DNA of 64,000 nt from Granulosicoccus antarcticus IMCC3135 (GCF_002215215.1 NZ_CP018632.1:7250501-7314500), one strand, 5' to 3'; counted from the first letter of the stretch, positions 1 through 9,027 are shown. The notes: generated by a model from the sequence alone, not told the origin. Numbers and translations: made by a program.

Positions 1-208
1 AGGCTTGTTCGAACCGCCCCGGATGCCCCACAATTGACAGGGCAAGCCATATGACAAGCCCGGTGCATCCGATGTCGATCAGCGACTGCAGGAAAGCACG
101 CTCAACACCAAAAGGCACGGCCAGGGCCATTACGTAGCTGACCACGGCCAAAGCGATGCCAATCTTCAGCTGACCACGGCCCTTCGGCAGGTCCTGTGGC
201 TTGCCCAT
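1..208 (-). CDS. Partial small membrane protein (C-terminus off the left edge)
   Basis: An open frame on the minus strand starts with ATG at 206-208 and runs off the window edge, giving at least 69 residues. The start reads MGKPQDLPKGRGQLKIGI, followed by two hydrophobic stretches (roughly residues 17-34 and 44-60), so it is probably an integral inner-membrane protein. It is divergent from rnt. I do not recognise the family, and the missing C-terminus prevents a better call. Codon use looks like that of its neighbours. Confidence 0.5.
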   Translation of the reverse strand, partial: MGKPQDLPKGRGQLKIGIALAVVSYVMALAVPFGVERAFLQSLIDIGCTGLVIWLALSIVGHPGRFEQA

Positions 209-375
209 AAGGAAAGCTATGTTGAAATACTGCTGTATCAGTTCACGCACAGTGCAAAAACGTCGCGCATTCCGGAAAGGTTCGATGGTATCACCTACAC
301 CTGCGTGTATCATTCTTCGCTTAGATAACCTTTCCATTGCCATCCCCTCGCACCGCTCAGGAGCGCTTAGCGTAT

Positions 376-1038
376 ATGTACCAACCCGGACAAGCCTATT
401 CCCTCAGTGATCGTTTCAGAGGCTACCTGCCCGTTGTCGTCGATGTTGAAACCGGCGGATTCAACGAGCGCAATGATGCCTTGCTGGAAATTGCCGCCGT
501 TTTGCTGGGAATTGATGAAAATGGTCAGCTGAAGCCCGTCAAGAGCTACACCACACACGTTGTGCCTTTTGATGGCAGCAACATCGAACCCAAGTCGCTG
601 GAAGTCAATGGAATAGACCCCTACCACCCACTACGGGCTGCCAGAGAAGAGCGCGAAGCGCTGTCTCATATCTTCACGCCGGTGCGAGAAGCCGTCGCTG
701 CTGCCAATTGCACACGTGCCATCCTGGTCGGCCACAATGCCTTCTTCGACCTCAAGTTTGTCAATGCAGCTGCCGATCGTTGCGGTATCAAGAAGAACCC
801 GTTCCACCCGTTCAGCTGCTTTGACACCGTCTCGTTTTGCGGACTGGCCTACGGTCAGACTGTGTTGGCGCGCTCAGCTGTCGCAGCAGGCATGGAATGG
901 GACACCGCAGAAGCCCATTCGGCTATCTACGACACCCGCAAGACAGCCGATCTGTTCTGCTCCGTGATCAACCGCTGGGAAGAGCTGAATGCTGGTACTG
1001 AAGCGCCTATTGCAGACGGCTCCTACGTACCTCGCTGA
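376..1038 (+). CDS. rnt: Ribonuclease T
   Basis: This is a DEDDh-type 3'-5' exoribonuclease that trims the 3' ends of tRNAs and other stable RNAs in the cytoplasm. The 220-residue product shows the exonuclease motifs in order: [10 protein letters not shown] (Asp and Glu metal ligands, about residues 20-30), [10 protein letters not shown] with the second Asp, and AHSAIYDT with the general-base His and last Asp. It aligns along its whole length with E. coli RNase T, including NPFHPF and FDT. I chose ATG 376, with AGGAG at 359-363, over an in-frame TTG at 337 because the family normally starts a few residues before DRFRG. arfB follows 15 nt downstream. Confidence 0.95.
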   Translation: MYQPGQAYSLSDRFRGYLPVVVDVETGGFNERNDALLEIAAVLLGIDENGQLKPVKSYTTHVVPFDGSNIEPKSLEVNGIDPYHPLRAAREEREALSHIFTPVREAVAAANCTRAILVGHNAFFDLKFVNAAADRCGIKKNPFHPFSCFDTVSFCGLAYGQTVLARSAVAAGMEWDTAEAHSAIYDTRKTADLFCSVINRWEELNAGTEAPIADGSYVPR

Positions 1039-1053
1039 GCGTGTGCCGCCATC

Positions 1054-1470
1054 ATGCTGAAGATCAACGACAACCTGTCCATTCCCATCGAGGAAATCGA
1101 GTGGCAGGCTATCCGTTCTCAGGGTGCTGGCGGCCAGAACGTCAACAAGGTTTCATCGGCTGTGCACCTGCGCTTTGACGTCAATGCATCCAGCCTGCCC
1201 GAACATATCCGGCAAAAACTGTTACAAATCAAGGACAAGCGCCTGACCAAGGATGGCGTGATCGTGATCAAGGCACAGCAGCATCGTCGTCAGGACCAGA
1301 ATCACGCGGATGCTCTGCAACGACTTGCCGAACTGATCAGGGAGGGGGTACACGTCCCGATCAAACGCCGCCCTACCCGCCCGACCCGAAACTCGGTGTC
1401 ACGGCGACTGGACAACAAGACAAAACACTCAAGACTGAAAGCCAGCCGCGGCAAGATTGACCACGACTGA
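1054..1470 (+). CDS. arfB: Alternative ribosome-rescue factor ArfB (YaeJ, class I release-factor-like)
   Basis: ArfB is a stop-codon-independent peptidyl-tRNA hydrolase that frees ribosomes stalled on mRNAs lacking a stop codon. The 138-residue protein has the GGQ catalytic loop at residues 26-28 inside SQGAGGQNVNKVSSAVHL. It ends in a long Arg/Lys-rich tail (from about residue 104) that in this family inserts into the empty mRNA channel. Length matches YaeJ of E. coli. There is no codon-recognition domain, which separates it from RF1 and RF2. It lies 15 nt after rnt and is probably co-transcribed; it converges on grxD. Confidence 0.93.
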   Translation: MLKINDNLSIPIEEIEWQAIRSQGAGGQNVNKVSSAVHLRFDVNASSLPEHIRQKLLQIKDKRLTKDGVIVIKAQQHRRQDQNHADALQRLAELIREGVHVPIKRRPTRPTRNSVSRRLDNKTKHSRLKASRGKIDHD

Positions 1471-1488
1471 CCGTTAATTCAGTCAAAT

Positions 1489-1827
1489 TCAGGCTGATTG
1501 AGCTGCAGCCTTGTCGATCATTTTCTTCAAATCGCCGCTTTCGGCCAGTTCCATGACGATATCGCAGCCACCGACCAGCTCCCCTTCGATATACAGCTGT
1601 GGAAATGTTGGCCAGTCAGAAACCTGCGGCAGAGTCTCGCGAATCGCAGGGTCTGCAATGATATTGACGAAAGCAAATTCCTGTTCGCATTGCTTCAATG
1701 CTTCTACTGTGCGCATGGAAAAACCGCACATGGGCAACTGAGGCGTGCCTTTCATGTAGAGAATTATCGAATTTTCGGAAATTTGCTGTTCGATACGGGT
1801 ACGGACGTCGGATGCTTGGTCACTCAT
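1489..1827 (-). CDS. grxD: Monothiol glutaredoxin (Grx4 type)
   Basis: This 112-residue monothiol glutaredoxin has the CGFS active site at residues 34-37 (LPMCGFSMRT). Family members bind a [2Fe-2S] cluster with glutathione and pass it to iron-sulfur assembly factors; they often work with BolA proteins, and an ibaG-type BolA gene is present at 52191. The TWPTFPQLYIEGE segment around the cis-Pro glutathione site is rendered here as DWPTFPQLYIEGE, followed by GGCDIV, all typical. sodB lies upstream on the same strand, separated by two strong hairpins, so the genes are probably transcribed separately. Confidence 0.95.
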   Translation of the reverse strand: MSDQASDVRTRIEQQISENSIILYMKGTPQLPMCGFSMRTVEALKQCEQEFAFVNIIADPAIRETLPQVSDWPTFPQLYIEGELVGGCDIVMELAESGDLKKMIDKAAAQSA

Positions 1828-1950
1828 GATGCTGCTTGCTCACGGTCAAAAATCAAGATAGTGGCCGGCAGTGTACTCCCAGTGATGGGTGCGCACACTC
1901 GGCAGACGGATAATCTGGGGAGTTACCAGCAAAACTGCAAGAGGCGTCGC

Positions 1951-1978
1951 GCCGGACGGAACATTCACACCGTCCGGC
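1951..1978 (-). terminator. Hairpin between sodB and grxD (perfect 9-bp stem)
   Basis: GCCGGACGG (1951-1959) and CCGTCCGGC (1970-1978) form a perfect stem with a 10-nt loop. On the minus strand only a short TTTT follows some 20 nt later, so it is either a weak terminator or an mRNA-stabilising hairpin downstream of sodB. Confidence 0.45.
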
Positions 1979-1992
1979 AACGTAACGCCCTA

Positions 1993-2022
1993 CCCCGGCC
2001 CCAGTACATCCCGGGGCCGGGG
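1993..2022 (-). terminator. GC-rich hairpin after sodB
   Basis: CCCCGGCCCC (1993-2002) pairs perfectly with GGGGCCGGGG (2013-2022) across a 10-nt loop, 21 nt beyond the sodB stop. It lacks a clear U-run. It is the nearer of two hairpins in the sodB-grxD gap and probably ends or protects the sodB transcript. Confidence 0.5.
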
Positions 2023-2043
2023 GTCTGACTCAAAAAGCGTGGA

Positions 2044-2655
2044 TCAGCTCGCAGATGCGGCAGCGAATCGCTCTGAAGTCTTGGCCCAATCAACTACTTC
2101 CAACCAACCATCGATGTAGTCAGGACGCTTGTTCTGATACTTCAGGTAATAAGCGTGCTCCCAGACATCCAGTGCAAGGATCGGAGTGCCCTGGCTATCG
2201 GCAACCGACATCAGTGGGTTGTCCTGGTTAGGCGTTGAGGTGATTTCCAGCTTGCCGTTCTTGACGATCAGCCAGGCAAAACCAGAACCAAAGCGTGTGA
2301 TACCAGCCTGCTTCAGGCCAGTCTTGAGCTCAGCCATGGAACCGAATGTGGAATCAATAGCTGTCGCCAGCTCACTGCTGGGAGCGCTGCCACCGTTGCA
2401 CATGGAGTTCCAGTACAAAATGTGGTTGTAGTAACCACCACCGTTGTTACGAATCGCCGGAGAAGTGCTTGAGTCAACCTGAGCCATTACTTCTTCCAGT
2501 GACTTGTCAGCCAATGGAGTGTCGTTCACAGCACCTGTAAAGTTGTTGAAATAGGTGCGGTGATGCCGGTCGTAATGGATCTCCATGGTCTGAGCATCCA
2601 CATGTGGCTCAAGAGCCGTGAAGTCATAAGGCAGATCTGGGAATGTGAAAGACAT
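2044..2655 (-). CDS. sodB: Superoxide dismutase, Fe/Mn family (Fe type likely)
   Basis: This cytoplasmic superoxide dismutase has 203 residues. It contains the metal-binding His27 in MEIHYDRHH, the second His in NHILYWNSM, and the C-terminal DVWEHAYYLKYQNKRPDY motif carrying the Asp and His ligands. The compact length and WLIVKNGKLE region favour the iron form, but sequence alone does not settle the metal. I chose ATG at 2655, preceded by AAGGAG at good spacing, over an upstream in-frame start at 2685 that would add ten unconserved residues. It is a single gene flanked by an intergenic region of 377 bp and by hairpins. Confidence 0.95.
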   Translation of the reverse strand: MSFTFPDLPYDFTALEPHVDAQTMEIHYDRHHRTYFNNFTGAVNDTPLADKSLEEVMAQVDSSTSPAIRNNGGGYYNHILYWNSMCNGGSAPSSELATAIDSTFGSMAELKTGLKQAGITRFGSGFAWLIVKNGKLEITSTPNQDNPLMSVADSQGTPILALDVWEHAYYLKYQNKRPDYIDGWLEVVDWAKTSERFAAASAS

Positions 2656-3032
2656 GTAAAACTCCTTGAATGTTGTACGAAACAACCGACGCCAGCGAAC
2701 CGGCGGCGGTAATCATGGAAACGGCTCTTTGCCAGCCCCGTAAAAGACCGGCTACCGACCGCTGTGCATCGGCATTACCGTATACCAGTACTGATGGAAT
2801 TACCGACGTATGGTCTCACCGTAGTTTCCGCCTTGGCAAGCTTGGGGGAGCGTGATGGTAGAATCTGCATGTCACCCTGCTCTCAGCCGTAACCTGCCGG
2901 CCTTTGAGAGGGACTACACGAGCTGCGCTCAAGTCATTGTCCAGAGGCAATCCCTGAAACGATGGCTTGGCGAGTCCGCGCAACTGTAATAGTATCAGGC
3001 GCCTGTTATTCAACCCTTAAGGCCTTACTACG
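2656..3032. promoter_or_regulatory. Divergent sodB/argD intergenic region with a candidate argD promoter
   Basis: This 377-bp gap holds no supported gene. TTGGCG (2967-2972) and TAGTAT (2990-2995) are separated by 17 bp and form a plausible sigma-70 promoter for argD, 38 bp before its ATG. The sodB promoter must also lie here, but I see no convincing -35/-10 pair and no clear Fur-box or ArgR-box match by eye. Confidence 0.35.
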
Positions 3033-4244
3033 ATGGCTTCATTGATGGCCGCCTACGGTCGTTTGCCCGTTTCCATGCTCCGCGGCGAAGGCGCTCGCCT
3101 GTGGGATGACAAAGGTCGCGAGTATCTGGACGCACTGAGCGGCATCGCCGTCTGTTCTCTGGGACACGCTAACCCTGTCATCGCCGAAGCTATTGCCAGC
3201 CAGGCTCGTGAGCTCATGCACGTCAGCAATGTCTACAACATTCCCCAGCAGGAAGAGCTTGGCGAACAACTGTGCCGTGTATCTGGCATGGACAAGGCTT
3301 TCTTCTGCAATTCAGGTGCAGAGGCCAACGAGGCTGCCATCAAGATCGCACGCTTGCATGGCCATGCCAAAGGCATTGCAACACCCACCATAATCGTCAT
3401 GGATACCGCCTTTCATGGCCGCACCCTGGCGACTATCTCGGCGACCGGCAATCAGAAAATCAAGGCAGGCTTCGGCCCGATGCTGGAGGGCTTCGAAATC
3501 GTGCCTTTCAACGATGTGGCAGCCATTGAGGTCGTCGCCAGCAAACGCGATGACGTCGTCGCCATCATGGTCGAGCCCATTCAGGGCGAAGGGGGCGTCA
3601 ACATTCCCGACGAAGGCTATCTCAAGGCACTGCGCGCACTGTGCGATCAGCACGACTGGCTACTCATTTGCGACGAAATCCAATCGGGAATGGGCCGCAC
3701 CGGCACCTGGTTTGCCCATCAACACGAAGGCATACAACCGGACATCATGTCCGTGGCCAAGGCGCTGGGGAACGGCATGCCGATCGGTGCCTGCCTGGCT
3801 CGTGGCGCTGCTGCAGAATTGATTCAGCCCGGCACTCATGGCACAACCTTTGGCGGCAATCCGCTTGCCTGCCGAGTCGGTCTCACCGTTATCCAGGAAA
3901 TGGAGCGCCTTGATCTGATAAACCGTGCGGATGAACTGGGCAAGCGCATGCTCGACGGTTTCCACAGCGCTCTGCATAATCAACCAGGCGTTCGTGCGAT
4001 CAGAGGCCAGGGCCTCATGCTGGGTGTCGAGCTCGATGTACCCTGCCCCGAACTGGTCAGAAATGGCCTGGATGCCGGCATCCTGTTCAATGTCACCGCT
4101 GGCAATGTCATACGCCTGCTACCGCCGTTCATCATCACCAACGAAGAGGCCGATGAAATCGTACGTCGCATTTGCGATCTGATCATCGACTTCCTGCAGC
4201 ACGCCGACCTTCCAGCAAGCAGTTCTGCTGGCTCCAACGCCTGA
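3033..4244 (+). CDS. argD: Acetylornithine/succinyldiaminopimelate aminotransferase
   Basis: This PLP-dependent class III aminotransferase converts N-acetylglutamate semialdehyde to N-acetylornithine in arginine synthesis and often also serves lysine synthesis. The 403-residue protein shows NSGAEANEAAIK (phosphate-binding loop), FHGRTLATIS, EPIQGEGGVN, the DEIQSGMGRTG cofactor-ring segment and SVAKALGNG with the Schiff-base Lys. The start MASLMAAYGRLPVSMLRGEG matches the family. argF begins 15 nt after the stop, so argD-argF form an arginine operon. Other PLP class III enzymes are excluded mainly by this context and by the FGGNPLACR segment. Confidence 0.93.
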   Translation: MASLMAAYGRLPVSMLRGEGARLWDDKGREYLDALSGIAVCSLGHANPVIAEAIASQARELMHVSNVYNIPQQEELGEQLCRVSGMDKAFFCNSGAEANEAAIKIARLHGHAKGIATPTIIVMDTAFHGRTLATISATGNQKIKAGFGPMLEGFEIVPFNDVAAIEVVASKRDDVVAIMVEPIQGEGGVNIPDEGYLKALRALCDQHDWLLICDEIQSGMGRTGTWFAHQHEGIQPDIMSVAKALGNGMPIGACLARGAAAELIQPGTHGTTFGGNPLACRVGLTVIQEMERLDLINRADELGKRMLDGFHSALHNQPGVRAIRGQGLMLGVELDVPCPELVRNGLDAGILFNVTAGNVIRLLPPFIITNEEADEIVRRICDLIIDFLQHADLPASSSAGSNA

Positions 4245-4259
4245 ACTGTTTCCAAAAAA

Positions 4260-5165
4260 ATGCGACATTTTCTATCCGAGAACGATCTCACGGCAGACGA
4301 ATTCCGCGCCATCATCCAGCGTGGCAGCGAACTGCGAAAACAATGGGAATCTCACAGCTGTGAAGTGACCCTCCCACAGCGCGTGCTGGGCATGATTTTC
4401 GAAAAATCCTCTACCCGCACACGCGTATCCTTCGAAGCCGGCATGACGCAGCTGGGTGGCCATGCGATCTACCTGTCACCGGACAACACACAACTGGGAC
4501 GCGGCGAACCCCAGGCTGATACGGCGCGAGTACTGTCGCAGATGGTCGATGCCATCTCGGTACGCACCTTTTCGCACGAGTCACTGGAGCGTTTCAGTGA
4601 AAATGCAACAGTGCCTGTTATCAATGCCCTGACTGATCTGCTACACCCCTGCCAGCTACTGGCCGACATGCAAACCTATCTGGATCACCGTGGTGATATC
4701 AGCGGCAAGCGCGTGGCGTGGATTGGTGATGGCAACAACATGTGCAATTCCTATCTGAACACAGCTCGCCTGCTCGGCTTCCACCTGTGCTTTGCCTGCC
4801 CTGATGGCTACGAGCCGGATGCACAGATACTGGCAAACGCCGGCAACCATGCCAGTCGTGCAGCAACGCCTGCAGAAGCCTGCACCGGTGCTGATCTGAT
4901 CGTCACTGATGTCTGGGCCAGCATGGGACAAGAAGAGGAACAGAAGGCCCGCCTGGTGGCTTTTGAAGGCTATGAGATCAACACCGAGATGATGGCTCTG
5001 GCCAATGAGGACGCTTTGTTCATGCATTGTCTGCCAGCACATCGCGGCGAAGAAGTGTCAGCGGAGGTCATTGACGGCTCTCAGAGTGTCGTCTGGGAAG
5101 AGGCCGGCAATCGACTCCACGCACAGAAGGCCCTGCTGGAATTTTTGCTACTACACGCCCAATAG
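4260..5165 (+). CDS. argF: Ornithine carbamoyltransferase
   Basis: This enzyme makes citrulline from ornithine and carbamoyl phosphate in the cytoplasm. The 301-residue product has the carbamoyl-phosphate loop KSSTRTR, the HPCQLLAD motif, the ornithine/loop segment [11 protein letters not shown] and the [11 protein letters not shown] motif with the catalytic Cys. It lies 15 nt after argD in an apparent operon. A gene of unknown function (5189) follows after 23 nt and may be co-transcribed. No carbamate kinase or arginine deiminase genes are near, which favours the anabolic enzyme. Confidence 0.96.
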   Translation: MRHFLSENDLTADEFRAIIQRGSELRKQWESHSCEVTLPQRVLGMIFEKSSTRTRVSFEAGMTQLGGHAIYLSPDNTQLGRGEPQADTARVLSQMVDAISVRTFSHESLERFSENATVPVINALTDLLHPCQLLADMQTYLDHRGDISGKRVAWIGDGNNMCNSYLNTARLLGFHLCFACPDGYEPDAQILANAGNHASRAATPAEACTGADLIVTDVWASMGQEEEQKARLVAFEGYEINTEMMALANEDALFMHCLPAHRGEEVSAEVIDGSQSVVWEEAGNRLHAQKALLEFLLLHAQ

Positions 5166-5188
5166 CCAGAACACGGAATTTTTCAATC

Positions 5189-5728
5189 ATGTCCATCAAA
5201 GACAGTTTCACCGACGACGAATGGTTTCTGCTCAGTGCCATGCCCGGACTGATTGGAGCTGCCATGAGCAATGCAGCCCCCAGCGGCATCATTGGCACAA
5301 TCAAGGAAATGAGTGCCACCATGCGGGCTTCGGCACAAGCCAAATACGACCATCCGGAGAGCGAACTGATCAGCGAGCTGATCACCAAAGCTGCAAACTG
5401 GGAGGAGGCTAAAGAGAAAGCGGCCGATTATCGTGAGCGGGCTCAGGCACACGTCAAGTCCGCCAATGTTCATAACCGTGAAGATCTGCAGAACATGGCG
5501 GTGAATGATTGCCGTACAGCCGCAAGACTGGTTGAGGAGCGTTGCAGTGAAGCCGATGCAAAAGTCTACAAAGAGTGGACAATCAACGTCGCACGTTCAG
5601 TAGCTGAAGCGGCCAAGGAAGGCAGCATACTGGGGTTTGGCGGTGAACGCGTCTCAGCTCCAGAACGCGAACTTCTGAGTCGCATCGAAGCTACTCTGGG
5701 CATCAAATCCGGCCTGCTTCTGGCCTGA
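5189..5728 (+). CDS. Unknown 179-residue protein downstream of argF
   Basis: This protein starts MSIKDSFTDDEWFLLSAMPG, is rich in Ala and Glu, and is predicted mostly helical. A weakly hydrophobic N-terminal segment (about residues 14-36: PGLIGAAMSNAAPSGIIGTI) precedes charged helices with two regions like EEAKEKAADYRERAQAHVK. There is no signal peptide and no motif I recognise. It follows argF by 23 nt and ends just before a strong hairpin at 5735, so it is likely the last gene of the argDF transcript. Its function is unknown. Confidence 0.8.
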   Translation: MSIKDSFTDDEWFLLSAMPGLIGAAMSNAAPSGIIGTIKEMSATMRASAQAKYDHPESELISELITKAANWEEAKEKAADYRERAQAHVKSANVHNREDLQNMAVNDCRTAARLVEERCSEADAKVYKEWTINVARSVAEAAKEGSILGFGGERVSAPERELLSRIEATLGIKSGLLLA

Positions 5729-5734
5729 ACGAGT

Positions 5735-5764
5735 TCTGTTTCAGCCTCGGGAGACTGAAACAGA
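5735..5764 (+). terminator. Hairpin ending the argD-argF-unknown operon
   Basis: TCTGTTTCAG (5735-5744) pairs perfectly with CTGAAACAGA (5755-5764) over a 10-nt loop, starting 7 nt after the stop codon. No long U-run follows, so termination may be Rho-assisted, or the hairpin may protect the 3' end. Confidence 0.5.
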
Positions 5765-5842
5765 TCATTCCGTCACCACCTCGCACATGGCACGATTACT
5801 GCTTCACGTCAGAGTTTAGATTGACATGGAGTACTGAGGTTC

Positions 5843-6688
5843 GTGGACCAAGCTAGCAACACTCTCACGAAGCCTGACAACATGCCAGGCGCCCTGAGCC
5901 GATTGATCACACACCCGACAAGGGCTCGTGCCTTTGGCATTCATCTGGTACTGAGTCTGCTTTTCTTCTCGACTCTGGTTGCCATGATGCTGCTGTACTG
6001 GTTTCCCGGAGAACTGTTCTTCGTCGATGGTGGATGGCAAGGTCTGAAACTGGTCGCCATGGTCGATCTGATACTGGGGCCAGCACTAACACTGATCCTG
6101 TTCAAGCCTGGCAAACCCGGACTGATGATGGATATGTTCATGGTCGCCGCCATTCAGATTGCAGCCCTTGGCTATGGTTTTCACACCACTCACCAGCAGC
6201 GTACGGTCGCCATCGTTTATGCCGAGAACGGCTTCAACACTCTGTCTGCGAAAGACAACCAGGATGCCAACCAACAACTGCTCGAACTTGAGCAGCAACC
6301 ACAACCCTTGCCGCCAACAGCCATGCTGAAGGTGCCACTACTGCTGACACCAACGCCATCCCTTGAAGATGGCGGCTATGGCAAGGTTCTGGAAGATATG
6401 TTCAATGGCTATCCCAGCCCTCAGGAACGCAGCGACCAGTATGTATCCGTCGTCGAGAATCATGCGGCCATGCGTGCTGGCGCTCTGGGAATTGAACAAC
6501 TTGCCGAGAAGGGCGTATTGGAGGTGGTTGAGCGGGCCTTGCAGAAGCACTCACTCAAGCCTGAGAATGTGGAGTTCTACAAGTTTCAGGCACGCTATGC
6601 CAGCGGCATCGTTCTGTTTGATCCGCAATCCATGCAAATCGTGGATTTTATTGCGCACCAGAAGCCGGACCTGCTGGCGGCCAAATAG
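5843..6688 (+). CDS. TfpX/TfpZ family type IV pilin accessory protein
   Basis: Members of this family sit in the inner membrane and help assemble or stabilise particular type IV pilins. The protein has up to 281 residues with three hydrophobic segments in the first half (about residues 32-53, 69-90 and 98-115, including FKPGKPGLMMDMFMVAAIQ and LGYGFHTTHQQRTVAIVYAENGFNT, typical of the family), then a periplasmic domain of about 160 residues. The GTG at 5843 has GGAG and GAGG nearby; an in-frame ATG at 5882 would give 268 residues and also fits. Unusually, no pilin gene is adjacent, so it looks like an orphan. Confidence 0.8.
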   Translation: MDQASNTLTKPDNMPGALSRLITHPTRARAFGIHLVLSLLFFSTLVAMMLLYWFPGELFFVDGGWQGLKLVAMVDLILGPALTLILFKPGKPGLMMDMFMVAAIQIAALGYGFHTTHQQRTVAIVYAENGFNTLSAKDNQDANQQLLELEQQPQPLPPTAMLKVPLLLTPTPSLEDGGYGKVLEDMFNGYPSPQERSDQYVSVVENHAAMRAGALGIEQLAEKGVLEVVERALQKHSLKPENVEFYKFQARYASGIVLFDPQSMQIVDFIAHQKPDLLAAK

Positions 6689-6729
6689 CCGCCTTCGGCC
6701 AACTCTGACCTCGTCAGGCTCAGATCAGA

Positions 6730-8250
6730 TCAAAGCCCATTGGCCTTGGCTTCATCCCGTACTTCTGATGGCAAGGTGTACTTCAGAGAAAGCAGGATGG
6801 CGTTACTCTCGGCAGATGCGGCGGCAATTCTGGCCTTCTGACGACGATAGCGATAGGCCGCTGCGATGGTCCAGTTACGCGCTGCCTTCCACTCGATCCT
6901 GGGTTCGACACTGATAAATCGACGAGCATACTCATCGTCCTGATTGACGCCCAGCCGATCCGGCTCATAGGCACGTCCACGCAGGGAAAAATTCAGCCGC
7001 GGCGAGATAGTTCTCTGCAGATCACCCGTTAATTCATTGGTTTCCACTTGCGAACCAGAGCTGCTGGGTTCGACATCAACCGCATACTTGACCGTATAAC
7101 GAGTCTGACCGGCATCGTATGTCAGGGAGACACTGGCCAGCCAGCCATCATTATTCGACTCCAGAGAATCCAGAAGATCCTGGGGTATTTCCTCACCGGG
7201 ACGATCCTCTGCCCTCAAGGTATCTGACTCGTCAGTTGTATTGGTGTACACACCACCGTCTACGACAAACTTCAAGGTAGGCGTCAAAGAACGCTCATAA
7301 CCGAGCTTGAAGGTTGCTGTGGTTGATACGGCATCGCGTTTCGGCTTGCGCAGAATATCCTTTTCCGAAGGGTCAGAAACCAGGTCCCCGAAAGGGATAA
7401 TCGCATACGCGTTGGGCTCCACTTCGGCCGTGTAGTGACTGTAGGAGGCTGTTGCCGTTAATGTCGTGATAGTCGACTGCTTGAATCTCAGACCGATATC
7501 AATTTCATTTTCGTTGTAGTCGTCCAATTCACCACTGGGCGTAAAGGGCTTACCCGCATCTTCAATGGTTACCTCACTGTAGGACAACGGCGTACCATCA
7601 AAACTACCATCTGCCAATCGTGGAAAAGCTGCAATATATTGACGATAAATGGCATCTTGCGTATCTGGCAGATCATGATTCACCTGCGACAGTGTTGCCT
7701 TGGTCGTCAGTATCAGACGACGTGACAGGTCATAGTCAAATTTTGGTTCGATAATATATTCCTGTCGCCCCACATTGCTGGACTGCGACAGGTCATCCAG
7801 ACCGGTATCAGTGGACAGACTGTCAGTATCACTCAGATCAGCTGCGATATCACGACTGGGGGTGTCCTGCTTGAAGCTGGCCAGCACGCCGTAGCGTGAA
7901 CGTGCAGAGCGCAATTTGGCGTCGAAGGCCAGATACTGATTAGAATCAAGCCCCTCATCACCGTTGTCATTGGTTGTGGTCAGCAGGGCATCGATTCTGG
8001 CCAACCCTCGATAGCTGGCAGACTGGGATTCTCGACTCACACCCAGCTCACCCACCGCACGTGTGGCAGCCAGATTGCCGTCAGCATCAGCAATCAGGTA
8101 GTAGTTGTCATCCAGACGCTGATCCAGCGAGATGGACGGATCAAATACCCAGACATCTGCCAATGCTGGCAGACAGACCACAGAGGTCGTCAGACCCGCG
8201 ACGGCCAGACAACGTACTGCCTTGTTCCTGGACCTGTTGAACGAAGCCAT
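6730..8250 (-). CDS. Outer-membrane beta-barrel protein linked to polysaccharide export
   Basis: This 506-residue protein has a signal peptide (MASFNRSRNKAVRCLAVAG... cut after PALA, about residue 31) and then alternating polar/hydrophobic stretches rich in Tyr, Thr, Asp and aromatic-ended strands (RYTVKYAVDVEPS, FKLGYERSLTPTLKFVV, ILLSLKYTLPSEV), as expected of a large outer-membrane barrel. It lies 66 nt downstream of a Wza-type export gene on the same strand. Barrels of this kind accompany such genes in exopolysaccharide clusters and may form or assist the export pore. This role is inferred from context; there is no catalytic motif. Confidence 0.7.
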   Translation of the reverse strand: MASFNRSRNKAVRCLAVAGLTTSVVCLPALADVWVFDPSISLDQRLDDNYYLIADADGNLAATRAVGELGVSRESQSASYRGLARIDALLTTTNDNGDEGLDSNQYLAFDAKLRSARSRYGVLASFKQDTPSRDIAADLSDTDSLSTDTGLDDLSQSSNVGRQEYIIEPKFDYDLSRRLILTTKATLSQVNHDLPDTQDAIYRQYIAAFPRLADGSFDGTPLSYSEVTIEDAGKPFTPSGELDDYNENEIDIGLRFKQSTITTLTATASYSHYTAEVEPNAYAIIPFGDLVSDPSEKDILRKPKRDAVSTTATFKLGYERSLTPTLKFVVDGGVYTNTTDESDTLRAEDRPGEEIPQDLLDSLESNNDGWLASVSLTYDAGQTRYTVKYAVDVEPSSSGSQVETNELTGDLQRTISPRLNFSLRGRAYEPDRLGVNQDDEYARRFISVEPRIEWKAARNWTIAAAYRYRRQKARIAAASAESNAILLSLKYTLPSEVRDEAKANGL

Positions 8251-8316
8251 AGATGAGATCCTGATGCGTGACGAAGTCGGTTAGCCAGAGCCGCAGCCCT
8301 GCGTGTCCCTGAAAGA

Positions 8317-8907
8317 TCAGGGAACCAGGACTACGTCACCACTTTGCAGGATTATATTCTGATCAAGGTCACGTCCGCGAGAAATCGAACGAAAATCGAA
8401 TTGATAAGTCACTTCACGACCATCCTGACGGCGCAGGATCTGGATATTGCGGTTGCTTGCGTAAGGTGTAAAGCCACCTGCCAGTGTCAAAGCCTGGACG
8501 ACATCCACGTAACGTCCAAGGGTAAACTGCCCCGGAGCTTCTACCTCGCCCAGAACGAAGACGGTATAACCGGAAATCTTGTCAACTGAAACAGTGACTT
8601 CGGCATCGGGAACATAACGTTGCAGGCGTGAACGGATCTCATCCTGCACTTCCAGAGGCGTACGACCAGAGACCTGGATGTCGCCGGCCAAAGGAAAGGA
8701 TATACCGCCATCGGGTCGAACCAGTACCTTGCGATCCAGGTCTTCTTCCTTCCAGACAGAGATGTGCAGAACATCCTCTGGACCAATTCGGTATTCGAGA
8801 CCATTACCCACCTGAGCCTGGGCCATGCTGGGTAGCAAAGCAGAAACAGATAGGAAAATAGCGACTATCAATGAAAAACGAGATGTCAAAGCAGACATGG
8901 CTGGCAT
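8317..8907 (-). CDS. Polysaccharide biosynthesis/export protein (Wza-like, SLBB domain)
   Basis: Proteins of this family form the periplasmic/outer-membrane part of polysaccharide export channels. The 196-residue product has a signal peptide ending SMAQA, then the Poly_export domain (YRIGPEDVLHISVWKEEDL, then RPDGGISFPLAGDIQVSGRT) and one SLBB domain (VFVLGEVEAPGQFTLGRYVDVVQALTLAGGF). There is no lipobox Cys, unlike E. coli Wza. ATG 8907 has AGGAG at 8916-8920 and precedes the signal peptide directly; the longer frame to 8982 is not supported. It is transcribed ahead of the barrel gene at 6730. No glycosyltransferases are nearby, so the polymer cannot be named. Confidence 0.85.
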   Translation of the reverse strand: MPAMSALTSRFSLIVAIFLSVSALLPSMAQAQVGNGLEYRIGPEDVLHISVWKEEDLDRKVLVRPDGGISFPLAGDIQVSGRTPLEVQDEIRSRLQRYVPDAEVTVSVDKISGYTVFVLGEVEAPGQFTLGRYVDVVQALTLAGGFTPYASNRNIQILRRQDGREVTYQFDFRSISRGRDLDQNIILQSGDVVLVP

Positions 8908-9027
8908 TGCGTGAGGCTCCTGGAAGTAGACAGACGGCAGGGTCCCGTAGGACCCATACCTCTGCCAAAGATTCAATTCCACCAGTATAGCTGATCAGCA
9001 TTGATGGCAAGTGGGGCGGTACACACC

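Noticed and set aside
4018-4032. CTGGGTGTCGAG in argD as a motif copy
   Set aside because: It encodes the conserved Leu-Gly-Val-Glu of ArgD and matches only GGGTGTC.
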